From a virus: DNA of 20,442 nt. The DNA is taken from the IMG/VR virus record IMGVR_UViG_3300009150_000012, positions 1-20,442 of that record, one strand, 5' to 3'. The stretch's first letter is position 1. The number at the start of each line of letters is the position of its first letter. Shown in pieces: positions 1-6,552 of this stretch. The notes beneath the pieces are model-generated. The model worked only from the letters and a program-made list of their open reading frames with translations, ran no database searches and was not told the origin of the DNA. Both the position numbers and the translations under genes were made by a program.

Positions 1-249
1 TACGTCGGTTGTTCAGGACACATCGGGGACAGATTAAAGGTGCATTTTTCCAACGGCGATTATGGGAACAAAATTAAGGCAATTGATATTATCAGATTCA
101 CGCCCCAGGATGGTTCGATGGCAGTTGAAGCGAATTTGATTGAGGAGTTTAAACCAATTTACAATAAGACAAATCAATATTTTAGGATAAATGCTAAATT
201 GCCTTTGGATTTGACGGCAATTATAAAGCAAATCAAAAATAAATCATGA
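1..249 (+). CDS. GIY-YIG nuclease domain protein, 5' end outside window
   Basis: Frame 1 is open from the first base and gives 82 residues before TGA. It opens with YVGCSGHIGDRLKVHF, which matches the second half of the GIY-YIG signature (Y-[IV]-G, then R in the L/R-x-x-H region). It continues to AVEANLIEEFKPIYNK, the typical 'E-x-x-L-I-x-x-[FY]-x-P-x-[YF]-N' block that holds the metal-binding Glu. GIY-YIG domains are metal-dependent DNA nucleases found in homing endonucleases, UvrC-type repair enzymes and small phage nucleases. The GIY motif itself and any upstream domain are cut off, so the subfamily cannot be told. The gene ends 1 base into an ATGA overlap with a dubious small reading frame. 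Confidence 0.75.
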   Translation, partial: YVGCSGHIGDRLKVHFSNGDYGNKIKAIDIIRFTPQDGSMAVEANLIEEFKPIYNKTNQYFRINAKLPLDLTAIIKQIKNKS

Positions 250-597
250 ATAAAATGAAGGCGAGTGCGGCGACAAAAAAGGGAGCTCACATCTTGCATC
301 CATCAGATGCCCCTCCTAAGTTGACGACATATAGCCCTGGGTTTTTCCGGCTTCCTTTCCTGGCCGCCTCGCCCTTTTTAAGGCAATTTGAAACTTCCGA
401 AGGAGTTGCCGATCCCAAATAAGGAGGATGGATGAAGCGATAACTGTCTTTTACTTTTCTGGGAACAGGGCTCAGCCGGCTTTTAAAGAGAAGGAAATAG
501 GTTGGCTGGGCCCTCCTAAAAAAAAGAGGATTAACCAAGAAATACAGCAAAAGACCCGCGATGTCAAGCGGGAGAAACCACAACAAAGGAGGAAAAC
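250..597 (+). other. 348-nt stretch without a convincing gene
   Basis: Two weak reading frames are present. One (246-422, 58 residues) overlaps the preceding stop as ATGA but has no ribosome-binding site and low-complexity content. The other (428-685, 85 residues) has AAGGAGG directly touching its ATG and would overlap the next gene by 88 bases out of frame. A small GC hairpin (CCCGC at 555-559, GCGGG at 568-572) lies 25 bases before the next start, and a strong AAAGGAGG precedes that start. I read the stretch as a leader or degenerate region. I cannot point to a promoter. Confidence 0.4.
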
Positions 598-1746
598 ATG
601 GATAAAAACAAAAAAGAAAACGGGCTGGCAACCCTGGAATCTCAGGATATATTCGCCAGATTCGAGGAACTCGATGACAGCCTAATTTTAAAGGAGCTCG
701 AGAACCAGATCGTGGATTCCTGGGTTTATCATTTCAACCAAGAAGGGACCGAAATCTGGGGATTAGGCAAGGTCGGCATCGATGCCTGCGCAAAGGAAAT
801 GGGGACGAAAGGCGTGGCCCTCCGGGAAGATTCGGTCGAGTATAATATTGACCCCACGCACCCGGAATTTGTTCTTTTCACGGCCAAAGTTTCAAAGCAC
901 GTCGTAGCAAAAGGGGGCGCAGAGGCTATGGTGGAATCGGCGATTGGCACCAAGCGGCAATGGATAATGCTGAAAAGAAGAAAAGACGGGAAACTTGTTC
1001 AAAATAAATTCTGGTTTGAACAGGGATCCATCAAGGCGCTGAGGAATGCCAAGGCCCGGCTTATCCCGGATGACATAAAAACCAAAATTATCACCTTTGC
1101 AAAACAGAAGAAAAAGGTGATCGAAATCGAACCGCCAAAAAAAAATAAAGAGACGGATAACGGCATAGCAGGTATGTCCAGCCAGGGCCCAGGCAAGGAG
1201 GAATTCAGAACGATCCCAATCACCCAGAAAGGCAAGGCGGTCATGCATACCAAATTTGAGGCGCTCGATCGATTCAAGGAAGCAAAGGCCCAGCTCGGGA
1301 CACAATTGTATTATAAGATTTTGGGCGAAAACGGTTACGAAAAATCAAGCCAGATCCCGGACAAGGATATCCCCAAAATTTATTATGCGTTGCTGGAGGC
1401 CCATGAGAGCATAAAAGCCCAAGTTAAAAAAACACCAGAAAAGGAAAAGCCTGCAGAGGAGAAAAAAGCGGCCGTTTTTCCCGGCGACGAGAAAAAAGAA
1501 CCGGAAACAGAACCAGAAGCGACAGCAGAAATACAGCCGGAAATGCCAACACAGGCAGAGATAATGGAGCTAACCAAACTCGAGGTGATCTTAGTGGACA
1601 AGCACGATTTCACGCCAGATCAAGTAATTGGAAAAATCATTGAAATGTTCGGCGGAGACAAGACAACCAAATTGACAAAAGAGCAAAATAAGGAAGCTAT
1701 TGAATATTTTAAGGCCGCGATTGAGGAGCTGAACAAAGGCAAATAA
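598..1746 (+). CDS. Putative Rad52-like single-strand annealing phage protein
   Basis: The gene encodes 382 residues, with AAAGGAGG seven bases before ATG. The N-terminal half (about residues 30-190) is one compact domain. It contains WGLGKVGIDACAKEMG, then a run of alternating hydrophobic strands, then FWFEQGSIKALRNAKARLIP. The last block resembles the 'SKAxRNAxxxLIP' helix of phage Rad52/ERF-like annealing proteins, which pair complementary single strands during phage recombination. The middle (about 190-300) is charged and low in complexity, including a KTPEKEKPAEEKKA-type linker, and the C-terminus looks like a small helical domain. The family assignment is inference from pattern and position just upstream of the replication genes. 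The alternative is a phage protein of unknown function. Confidence 0.45.
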   Translation: MDKNKKENGLATLESQDIFARFEELDDSLILKELENQIVDSWVYHFNQEGTEIWGLGKVGIDACAKEMGTKGVALREDSVEYNIDPTHPEFVLFTAKVSKHVVAKGGAEAMVESAIGTKRQWIMLKRRKDGKLVQNKFWFEQGSIKALRNAKARLIPDDIKTKIITFAKQKKKVIEIEPPKKNKETDNGIAGMSSQGPGKEEFRTIPITQKGKAVMHTKFEALDRFKEAKAQLGTQLYYKILGENGYEKSSQIPDKDIPKIYYALLEAHESIKAQVKKTPEKEKPAEEKKAAVFPGDEKKEPETEPEATAEIQPEMPTQAEIMELTKLEVILVDKHDFTPDQVIGKIIEMFGGDKTTKLTKEQNKEAIEYFKAAIEELNKGK

Positions 1747-1748
1747 CC

Positions 1749-2006
1749 GTGAGTTATTCCCAATACGAGCGCGGCAAATATATCCGGCTGAAGATGATCC
1801 ACCACCTCCTCCTCGATGGGGGAGCCGGGAAGATCAACCCGGAACAATTCGGGACCACCTGGGACCTCATGGACGAAATGGATACAGCCGGGACCACCCA
1901 CAGCCAGGAACTCGCGCAGGACGAATATTATAAGAAGGCAGTTTCTGCGTGGGTCATAGCTAAGAAAACCCACTGCCAAAGAATAGCCAAATCAAAATCA
2001 ATTTAA
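1749..2006 (+). CDS. Small phage protein of unknown function
   Basis: The gene encodes 85 residues and starts at GTG, two bases after the preceding stop. No strong ribosome-binding site is visible, so it is probably translated by coupling to the upstream gene. The protein begins MSYSQYERGKYIRLKMIHHLLLDGG and is mostly helical in look. It has one Cys and no recognisable motif. I do not recognise the family. Its position between the candidate annealing protein and the coiled-coil protein suggests a role in the same recombination block, but nothing in the sequence proves it. Confidence 0.55.
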   Translation: MSYSQYERGKYIRLKMIHHLLLDGGAGKINPEQFGTTWDLMDEMDTAGTTHSQELAQDEYYKKAVSAWVIAKKTHCQRIAKSKSI

Positions 2007-2018
2007 GGAGGAAAAAAT

Positions 2019-2642
2019 ATGGAAAAAATTGAACAAATTAAGAAGGACGCCCTGGGCTTCCCAGCTCGGGCAAGGAGCCTCATTGTCCACAACAATGAAA
2101 CGCTTGGGATGGCGAATAATTTTATTTTGAAAATGAAGGAAATGATGGCAGAAGTGGCCGGATCTTACGACCCAATTATCAGCCACGCAAAAGCGGAAAA
2201 AAAGAAATATTCCGACCCCTTGAAAGAAGCCCAACAAATAGCCCGGACCCACGTCACTTCCTACCTGGAGGACCAAGCAGAGATCCAAAGAAAAGCCAAT
2301 GATAAGGCCAGGGAGGAAGAGCAAGAGCGACAAAAGAAAGAGAACGATGAGCTGGACCGGGCCAAGAAATATCAGGACCAGGGAATGCAAGAAGAGGCCG
2401 ACGAGATAATAGAAGATATCCCTCTGCCGGCACGCGTCGAAGAACCGCCTCCTCCCAAACCGGCGGGCCTGGCGCTTAAGCGGATCGTGGACACAGAGAA
2501 AATCAACCGAACCGTTGAGCTCGGCAAAGGAAAATGCCAGATCCCGGGGATCAGAATTTATCCAATATGGAAGTGGGAAATCGAGGACAGAACCAAGATC
2601 CCCAGCAGCTATTATAAGAGCACCATTTCGACACGGGGATAA
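2019..2642 (+). CDS. Coiled-coil phage protein near recombination genes
   Basis: The gene encodes 207 residues, with AAGGAGG upstream of ATG. Residues 1-60 are helical. Residues about 60-125 form a long charged coiled coil rich in Glu, Lys and Gln (AQQIARTHVTSYLEDQAEIQRK onward). A Pro-rich hinge (IPLPARVEEPPPPKP) follows, then a small C-terminal domain. Proteins of this shape are common beside phage annealing and nuclease genes, and their role is unknown. The C-terminal domain has an odd order: the block VDTEKINRTV...IPGIRIY comes before the block WKWEIEDRTKIPSSYY. In relatives as I remember them, the W-x-x-E-I-x-D...IP-x-x-Y part comes first and the IPG-[IV]-R-[IV]-Y part comes last. See the separate finding. 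Confidence 0.6.
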   Translation: MEKIEQIKKDALGFPARARSLIVHNNETLGMANNFILKMKEMMAEVAGSYDPIISHAKAEKKKYSDPLKEAQQIARTHVTSYLEDQAEIQRKANDKAREEEQERQKKENDELDRAKKYQDQGMQEEADEIIEDIPLPARVEEPPPPKPAGLALKRIVDTEKINRTVELGKGKCQIPGIRIYPIWKWEIEDRTKIPSSYYKSTISTRG

Positions 2643-2646
2643 GCCC

Positions 2647-2931
2647 ATGAACGCGATAAGAATAATCTGCCAAGATTGCGGCCGCGAATTCAAATGCGAT
2701 ACGGCCGGCGTTTTGGTTAAGGAGCTTTTTCAGAAAGATAAAGAGGTTTATCGAATATGGCTGGCCGACCTTTTAAGATGCCCCGGTTGCGGAATAACTG
2801 TAATAAGCCGATTCGCAGATAACCCGATCGCGGAACATTGGAACAAAGAAAAGATGGCGGATATACTGCGGCAATGCGAGACCAGGATCCTGGGAAAAGA
2901 TCTTTTTATCTGGAGGGAAAAGAGTAAATAG
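2647..2931 (+). CDS. Small zinc-ribbon protein
   Basis: The gene encodes 94 residues. I chose ATG 2647, four bases after the previous stop, with GGGG at 2635-2638 as a weak ribosome-binding site. A longer in-frame start would run far into the upstream gene. Two CxxC pairs are visible, CQDC near residue 8 and CPGC near residue 50, enough for one zinc site of the ribbon type. The rest is helical (NPIAEHWNKEKMADILRQCE). Phage zinc-ribbon proteins of this size are usually DNA- or protein-binding accessories. The precise role is unknown. Confidence 0.6.
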   Translation: MNAIRIICQDCGREFKCDTAGVLVKELFQKDKEVYRIWLADLLRCPGCGITVISRFADNPIAEHWNKEKMADILRQCETRILGKDLFIWREKSK

Positions 2932-3019
2932 GCGGCGACCCGGTGGACCTGAATCGGGGGCTTTGAGAAAGGGGCCTTCCGAATCACCCGCCGGGCGCCG
3001 TATTTAAAGGAGCGTGAAA
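2932..3019 (+). other. GC-rich 88-nt spacer with possible stem
   Basis: The spacer before the replication initiator is clearly more GC-rich than the rest. Its ends can pair (GGCG...GGTG near 2932-2945 with CACC...CGCC near 2984-3000), and it contains AAGGGGCCTT. It could be a structured leader or a weak terminator, but no T-run follows. The folding was judged by eye only. Confidence 0.25.
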
Positions 3020-3766
3020 ATGGAGAAAAAAGAGACGAAACTCTGGATCCCATTATACATTGATAAATGGCTATTCGGGTCGACCAGAATAGAGCTATCA
3101 CCAGAAGAGCGCAGCGTTTGGATAGACCTCCTGGCCTTGGCAGCAAAGGATGACGGTCACATCCGTGCAAACGAAGGTATACCATATCCCTTGGACCAAC
3201 TCGCGGGATTATTAAGGATCCCGGAAGCCCTCCTTAAAAGAACCATCACAAAATGCATAAGAAGAAAAAAGCTTATCCGCTTAAAAGACCGAACACTTTA
3301 TATTTTAAATTGGGATAAATATCAATTCAGCGATCGGCACAAAAGGCGAATTGATTCAGATATTATATTAAAAGATAAGATAAGAAAGGATAGGAAAGGA
3401 AAGGATAGGCCGTCCGAAAAACGGCCACGGAGTCCGAAAACGCGGACATCTCAAATAAATTTCAACTTCCAACAGAGGAAATGGGAAGGAATCACCATAG
3501 AAGATAAGGCTGGATGGCTTGATGCTTTCCCGGCCTGTGATATTGAACACGAATTAAGAGGAATGCGCGAATGGTTATTATCGAATCCAGAAAAGAAAAA
3601 GAAAAGATATAGACGATTTATAACCGGTTGGCTATCCAGGACGCAGGATAGAGGAGGGACCGAAAAATTTAAACGGCACCCAGGTGGCCGGCCGATGACC
3701 AGGAAAGAACAGGCAAAAAAGGACCTGGATGATTGGGAGAAAAAACCACTCAAGAAAAAGGATTAA
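3020..3766 (+). CDS. Phage replisome organiser / replication initiator
   Basis: The gene encodes 248 residues. ATG 3020 is preferred over GTG 3014 because GGAG (3009-3012) then sits seven bases upstream. Residues about 8-100 match the N-terminal domain of phage replisome-organiser proteins (Phage_rep_org_N type): WIPLYIDKWLFGSTRIELSP, VWIDLLALAA-DGHI, LAGLLRIPEALLKRTI and LYILNWDKYQ, a winged-helix DNA-binding fold. A basic linker (about 110-150) and a C-terminal block ending YRRFITGWLSRTQDRG follow, typical of initiators that recruit a helicase loader. Such proteins bind an origin that often lies within their own gene, and the purine tract and hairpins in the linker-coding DNA fit that. The next gene may be the loader partner. 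Confidence 0.8.
   Translation: MEKKETKLWIPLYIDKWLFGSTRIELSPEERSVWIDLLALAAKDDGHIRANEGIPYPLDQLAGLLRIPEALLKRTITKCIRRKKLIRLKDRTLYILNWDKYQFSDRHKRRIDSDIILKDKIRKDRKGKDRPSEKRPRSPKTRTSQINFNFQQRKWEGITIEDKAGWLDAFPACDIEHELRGMREWLLSNPEKKKKRYRRFITGWLSRTQDRGGTEKFKRHPGGRPMTRKEQAKKDLDDWEKKPLKKKD
3371..3447 (+). other. Candidate replication origin inside the initiator gene
   Basis: The DNA coding for the linker of the initiator has an all but pure purine tract built from short AAGATAAG and AAAGGATAGG repeats (about 3371-3409). Two small hairpins follow it: GGCCGT/ACGGCC (3408-3413 with 3421-3426) and GTCCG/CGGAC (3432-3436 with 3443-3447). GTCCGAAAA occurs twice. The lambda origin likewise lies in the middle of the O gene, with repeats next to an easily melted tract. 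Function is inferred from position and structure only. Confidence 0.35.
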
Positions 3767-3768
3767 AA

Positions 3769-4245
3769 ATGCACTTTAATGATAGGCCAGAATTACGAAA
3801 TAAACTCGTCGAGATGGCGACCGTGGTAGGGAGGACCATAGATTCAGACGAAGCGACCGCATATTTTAACCAGCTCGAGGAATATCCGATCGACCTAATT
3901 ACGAAAGCAATGGATAAGGCGTTGCGCGACCGGGATCCGGAGGATATTTTTTATAAAAATGCCCTCGTGACCGTGCCAGAAATCAGAACGGCCATTGAAG
4001 ATATGGCCCGGCCAAAGGAAGACCAGATGGGCACCATAACCGGATGCAAAAAATGCCACGGGAACGGCTGGATAATAGGCCAAGACAAACAAAAAAGGAC
4101 GATCTCCTGGCCTTGCTCGTGCCTTTATGCCGTGGCGAAGGAAAACCTGGGTAAGAAGGGGAAATGGAGCGACGACACCTACCGGAAGCGAATTATTAGG
4201 GCTTACGAATATCACCAGAAAGAATGGAGAGAGGCAGATGTTTAA
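3769..4245 (+). CDS. Possible helicase-loader-like protein with Cys cluster
   Basis: The gene encodes 158 residues. ATG 3769 lies two bases after the initiator stop, with AAAGG upstream, whereas an earlier in-frame ATG would lie inside the initiator. The N-terminal 85 residues are helical (YFNQLEEYPIDLITKAMDKAL, then LVTVPEIRTAIEDM), a pattern I associate with small phage replication accessories of the DnaT/loader type. Then come CKKCHGNGWI and CSC, which could bind zinc like the CxxCxGxG motif of DnaJ. There is no Walker A motif, so it is not an ATPase loader of the DnaC kind. The role in loading replicative helicase is inferred mainly from its place after the initiator. Confidence 0.5.
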   Translation: MHFNDRPELRNKLVEMATVVGRTIDSDEATAYFNQLEEYPIDLITKAMDKALRDRDPEDIFYKNALVTVPEIRTAIEDMARPKEDQMGTITGCKKCHGNGWIIGQDKQKRTISWPCSCLYAVAKENLGKKGKWSDDTYRKRIIRAYEYHQKEWREADV

Positions 4246-4381
4246 AAAGGGAAATACGGAATGGAAGAAGGGCTATCCCATAACAAAAGCGCGAAGGGAA
4301 AGAATGAGCGAATCCGCGACGGCGAGATGGGCGAAATGGAGAATAGCGCAGAAAAAGGAGACAGCCAAAAATGAAGCATGA
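4238..4381 (+). CDS. Very small basic protein (47 residues)
   Basis: ATG 4238 overlaps the preceding stop, with GAGAGG just upstream. The protein is strongly basic and begins MFKKGNTEWKKGYP. The pattern F-K-K-G-x-x-x-W-x-K-G followed by a helix with a Ser-Glu-Ser-Ala turn resembles the small NUMOD3-like DNA-binding motif found in phage homing endonucleases, here standing alone. The resemblance is recalled, not tested. Translational coupling to both neighbours (overlaps of 8 and 11 bases) supports a real gene. Confidence 0.5.
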   Translation: MFKKGNTEWKKGYPITKARRERMSESATARWAKWRIAQKKETAKNEA

Positions 4382-4697
4382 ATTAAAAAACAAGCTCCAG
4401 AGATATGCGGAAAAAGTGGCGGGGATCCTAAGCGACCCGAAATTAAATAAAATGAACATGCTTGGCGAAATATTTTACACCGAATCTGTGGAACCGCTTT
4501 CAGAAGATACGGCCGGGATTATTTACAGAAAAGAGCCTTCGAAGCTGAAGGCCGCGATTTTTGTTTGGTTTGCGAGCGGGCAATGGTGGCGAATCACCGC
4601 GACTGATGGCCATATAACCGGCATGCTTTTATTCCCAGCGATTAAGGCGCGAGTGGAGCGCGCAAATTACGAGATAACACATGGCCAAAAAATATAA
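4371..4697 (+). CDS. Phage protein of unknown function (108 residues)
   Basis: ATG 4371 overlaps the end of the previous gene by 11 bases, with AAGGAG about ten bases upstream. The protein has a helical start (LKNKLQRYAEKVAGIL) followed by a beta-rich part with AAIFVWFASGQWWRITATDGHITGML. It has no Cys residues and no known motif. I do not recognise the family. Its place in an unbroken run of overlapping genes supports expression as part of the early operon. Confidence 0.55.
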   Translation: MKHELKNKLQRYAEKVAGILSDPKLNKMNMLGEIFYTESVEPLSEDTAGIIYRKEPSKLKAAIFVWFASGQWWRITATDGHITGMLLFPAIKARVERANYEITHGQKI

Positions 4698-4932
4698 GCC
4701 TTTTCCGACCAGCAGCCACCTCGCGGCCTGGACCGCCCTGAATTGCGGGACATGCAAGAAGGGATATGTCCATATTCGGGCTGAATTCCGCTGCGATTGG
4801 GAGCGAGAAATTTATACAGCATCGCTCATGAACAGCGAAATCAACGAAGAAACGGCCAAGGCGATCGGCCTATTGGATAGCGAGGGCTGCGACCTTTGGG
4901 AATGTCCAGGATGGGAGCGAGGACGAAAATGA
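4681..4932 (+). CDS. Small Cys-rich phage protein
   Basis: The gene encodes 83 residues and overlaps the previous gene by 17 bases. It has CGTCKKG near residue 22, a single Cys in FRCDWE, and CDLWECPGW near the end. This fits a zinc-binding pattern seen in small phage proteins of unknown role, in which an N-C-x-x-C pair opens and a W-x-C-P-x-W pair closes the domain. The gene ends in an ATGA overlap with the methyltransferase, so the two are probably translated together. Confidence 0.55.
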   Translation: MAKKYKPFPTSSHLAAWTALNCGTCKKGYVHIRAEFRCDWEREIYTASLMNSEINEETAKAIGLLDSEGCDLWECPGWERGRK

Positions 4933-5735
4933 TAGAATGGGTCGAGAAATCATCCGGATTAATTGTCCCCGAAAATTACTGCCAGCCTTCCCGGCCCAGA
5001 GCAGTAGACCTTTTTTCTGGAGCCGGGGGAATGTCACTCGGCTACATAAAGGCGGGCTTTGAAGTCGTGGCTGGGCTCGACAATGATTGCTCTGCAGCGA
5101 TGACTTATATGGTAAATTTAGGAAATTTCCCAATGAAAATCCATTTTATTGAACCCGATGACGAGACGCGATTTGAAAGAGCCTTGAACCGGGAAAGCAA
5201 AAGGGGAAAAAGCGGGACGATAATCCCTTCCTTTCCGGTAACGGGCACCGGATGGATCGCCAGCCAGCCGGCCGGAACACCTGGCCTTTCTCATTTTTTC
5301 CTTGGCGACGTAAAGAAGATAACCGGCCAAGAGATCCTTGATGCCATAGAGATAAAAAAAGGAGAATTGGATTGCGTGATGGGCGGCCCCCCATGCCAAG
5401 GATTCAGCATCGCCGGGAAGAGAAATGTCATGGATCCACGAAATTCTTACATTTTTGATTTTATTCGGCTGGTCTTTGAGATGCAGCCAAAAACGATGTT
5501 TTTTGAAAACGTCCCCGGAATTACGAGTATGGTTACGCCGGAAGGATTGCCCGTTATTGATTCGATGTGCCTGGCCCTAGAAGAGGGCGGATGGGGAACT
5601 TATAAAACACTTTTGAGGGCAATGAAATATCAGGCTGGATCCGGGGCCTTGCTTCGAGAAAAGAAATCAATAAATAAAAAAAAGGAAATGAGGCCGAAGC
5701 AACAAAAATTATTTAAAAATAGGCAGGTAAGATGA
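4929..5735 (+). CDS. C5-cytosine DNA methyltransferase, short form
   Basis: The gene encodes 268 residues from ATG 4929 (ATGA overlap with the upstream stop). It transfers a methyl group from SAM to cytosine C5 in DNA. Motif I is AVDLFSGAGGMSLG (residues 25-38), motif IV is GGPPCQGFS (152-160, catalytic Cys156), and motif VI contains FFENVPG (Glu193). A 60-residue insert separates motifs I and IV. The usual second half is missing: there is no QxRxR motif VIII, no target-recognition domain and no motifs IX-X. After GWGTYKTLLRAMKYQ the protein ends in a basic, Lys-rich tail. I recall a set of environmental and phage enzymes with this same short ending, so it may be a natural TRD-less form rather than a truncation. 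Target specificity would then need another protein. Confidence 0.85.
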   Translation: MIEWVEKSSGLIVPENYCQPSRPRAVDLFSGAGGMSLGYIKAGFEVVAGLDNDCSAAMTYMVNLGNFPMKIHFIEPDDETRFERALNRESKRGKSGTIIPSFPVTGTGWIASQPAGTPGLSHFFLGDVKKITGQEILDAIEIKKGELDCVMGGPPCQGFSIAGKRNVMDPRNSYIFDFIRLVFEMQPKTMFFENVPGITSMVTPEGLPVIDSMCLALEEGGWGTYKTLLRAMKYQAGSGALLREKKSINKKKEMRPKQQKLFKNRQVR

Positions 5736-5905
5736 AGGACGAAACGCACCGGCTGAACTGGCCGGAATGGGTCGAATATTGCGTAGAGCACGGCATCGAC
5801 CCGCGTGAACATTGCGAGGACGGCCACGATTTAGGCGGCGGAAATAGCATCACAATTGAGTGCCTCGAGGATCCGCCGGAGGAGGACGACGACAGCGTCC
5901 GATAA
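5732..5905 (+). CDS. 57-residue acidic protein ending in dif-like site 1
   Basis: The ATG at 5732 overlaps the methyltransferase stop by four bases (AGGCAGGTAAG just upstream). The protein starts MKDETHRLNWPEWVEYC and ends in a run of Glu and Asp. It has three Cys and two His residues that might bind metal. The family is not recognised. Codon use is like the flanking phage genes, not like the AT-rich cassettes that follow. Its TAA stop (5903-5905) is the last three bases of the XerC-like arm of site 1, so the array begins exactly where this gene ends. Confidence 0.6.
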   Translation: MKDETHRLNWPEWVEYCVEHGIDPREHCEDGHDLGGGNSITIECLEDPPEEDDDSVR

Positions 5906-5922
5906 TAGTAATTATGTCAACT
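5895..5922 (+). repeat. dif-like site 1 (left boundary)
   Basis: Left arm GCGTCCGATAA (8 of 11 with the array consensus), spacer TAGTAA, right arm TTATGTCAACT (11 of 11). The left arm is the true end of the upstream gene, with TAA as its stop. This suggests the array was built onto a site at the edge of the phage operon. AGGAAG follows at 5923 as the ribosome-binding site for the first cassette gene. Confidence 0.7.
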
Positions 5923-5933
5923 AGGAAGAAAGG

Positions 5934-6134
5934 ATGCCACGAAAATCTAATATGATAGGCAAGGAGAGATGGATAAGAGAGAAGGCAAGGCTTATTGTCG
6001 AAAATCTATACATGTATAAAATGGATCAGAAACCACATTATGTTCCAGATTCAGATGAGCGCAAACACTGGGATATAAAGATAGGGATAGCCGAGGACTT
6101 CATCCGTTCATTAGTTAAAGAATTCAATGATTGA
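5934..6134 (+). CDS. Cassette 1 gene a, unknown small protein
   Basis: The gene encodes 66 residues, with ATG five bases after AGGAAG, which itself abuts dif-like site 1. The protein is charged and probably all helical: MPRKSNMIGKERWIREKARL, then a short loop HYVPDSDERKHWD, then a helix ending in FIRSLVKEFND. It has no Cys residues and no known motif. The DNA is AT-rich compared with the phage genes. It overlaps the next gene by eight bases, which makes this the only two-gene cassette in the array. The role is unknown. Small proteins in such positions are often anti-host or anti-defence factors, but nothing here proves that. Confidence 0.6.
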   Translation: MPRKSNMIGKERWIREKARLIVENLYMYKMDQKPHYVPDSDERKHWDIKIGIAEDFIRSLVKEFND

Positions 6135-6324
6135 TTATTTAATTTCCAACAAAAAACGTAAATGCACCTGGTGTAATAAGAGAATTAAAAAAGGAGATTG
6201 GTTTTATCTTGATAACACAAGTTTCACCATGAGTGGTAATGATATTATTATTTGTGAGAAATGTGGACATGAACAAGAAGAAGAAGAAAAGTTAGCGATG
6301 GGATATTACGATAAGATACAATGA
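6127..6324 (+). CDS. Cassette 1 gene b, small zinc-finger protein
   Basis: The gene encodes 65 residues. ATG lies inside the end of gene a, so translation is probably coupled. Two CxxC pairs, CTWCNKRIKKGDWFYL near residue 13 and CEKCGHE near residue 45, form a treble-clef or ribbon-like zinc site, followed by an acidic run of six Glu residues. The arrangement 'C-x-x-C-x-x-x-I-x-x-G-D' is common in small zinc proteins that bind partner proteins or nucleic acid. The stop is eight bases before dif-like site 2. The function is unknown. Confidence 0.65.
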   Translation: MIDYLISNKKRKCTWCNKRIKKGDWFYLDNTSFTMSGNDIIICEKCGHEQEEEEKLAMGYYDKIQ

Positions 6325-6332
6325 AGTTTACT

Positions 6333-6358
6333 GTGTCGCATAAGTGATTATGTCAACT
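6333..6358 (+). repeat. dif-like site 2 (4-bp spacer)
   Basis: Left arm GTGTCGCATAA and right arm TTATGTCAACT are both perfect, but the spacer is only GTGA, two bases shorter than the 6 bp typical of dif. TAGGAGGT at 6361-6368 follows as a ribosome-binding site. Confidence 0.7.
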
Positions 6359-6372
6359 AATAGGAGGTAAAT

Positions 6373-6513
6373 ATGATTGAATATGGGATAGTAAAATTGG
6401 ATACAGGAACACAAAGGAGAGATTATGTGTGGGGAGTAGACAAGTGGAAAAAAATATTAAAGTTGCTCTTTGAAGTGTTGATGTCAATATCACATAATCC
6501 TGCGGAATTTTGA
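6373..6513 (+). CDS. Cassette 2, 46-residue protein
   Basis: The ATG lies five bases after GGAGG, at the same spacing as in the other cassettes, and the TGA stop (6511-6513) overlaps the first two bases of dif-like site 3. The protein starts MIEYGIVKLDTGTQRRDYVWG and ends with a hydrophobic helix (KILKLLFEVLMSIS) that could be amphipathic or membrane-associated. It would be missed by any length cut-off of 60 residues. Its reality is supported by the fit of both its ends to the array and by its ribosome-binding site. The family is not recognised. Confidence 0.55.
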   Translation: MIEYGIVKLDTGTQRRDYVWGVDKWKKILKLLFEVLMSISHNPAEF

Positions 6514-6539
6514 GTCGTAAAACTACGATTATGTCAACT
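6512..6539 (+). repeat. dif-like site 3
   Basis: Left arm GAGTCGTAAAA (8 of 11), spacer CTACGA, right arm TTATGTCAACT (11 of 11). The spacer is identical to that of site 6. In Xer recombination the exchanged central region should match, so sites 3 and 6 would be a compatible pair. Confidence 0.7.
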
Positions 6540-6552
6540 AACAGGAGATTAA

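Noticed and set aside
287-631. Minus-strand reading frame of 114 codons, and at 301-340 on the minus strand a sequence resembling the right arm plus GGAGG (ATGTCGTCAACTTAGGAGG).
   Set aside because: The arm is interrupted by extra bases, no matching left arm exists, and the frame is antisense to a run of + strand genes. Probably chance.
2932-3019. A tRNA gene in the GC-rich spacer.
   Set aside because: No T-arm (GTTCRA) or anticodon stem of the right spacing on either strand.
4929-5735. Frameshift as the reason for the short methyltransferase.
   Set aside because: The other two frames after 5630 stop quickly and show no motif VIII or recognition domain.
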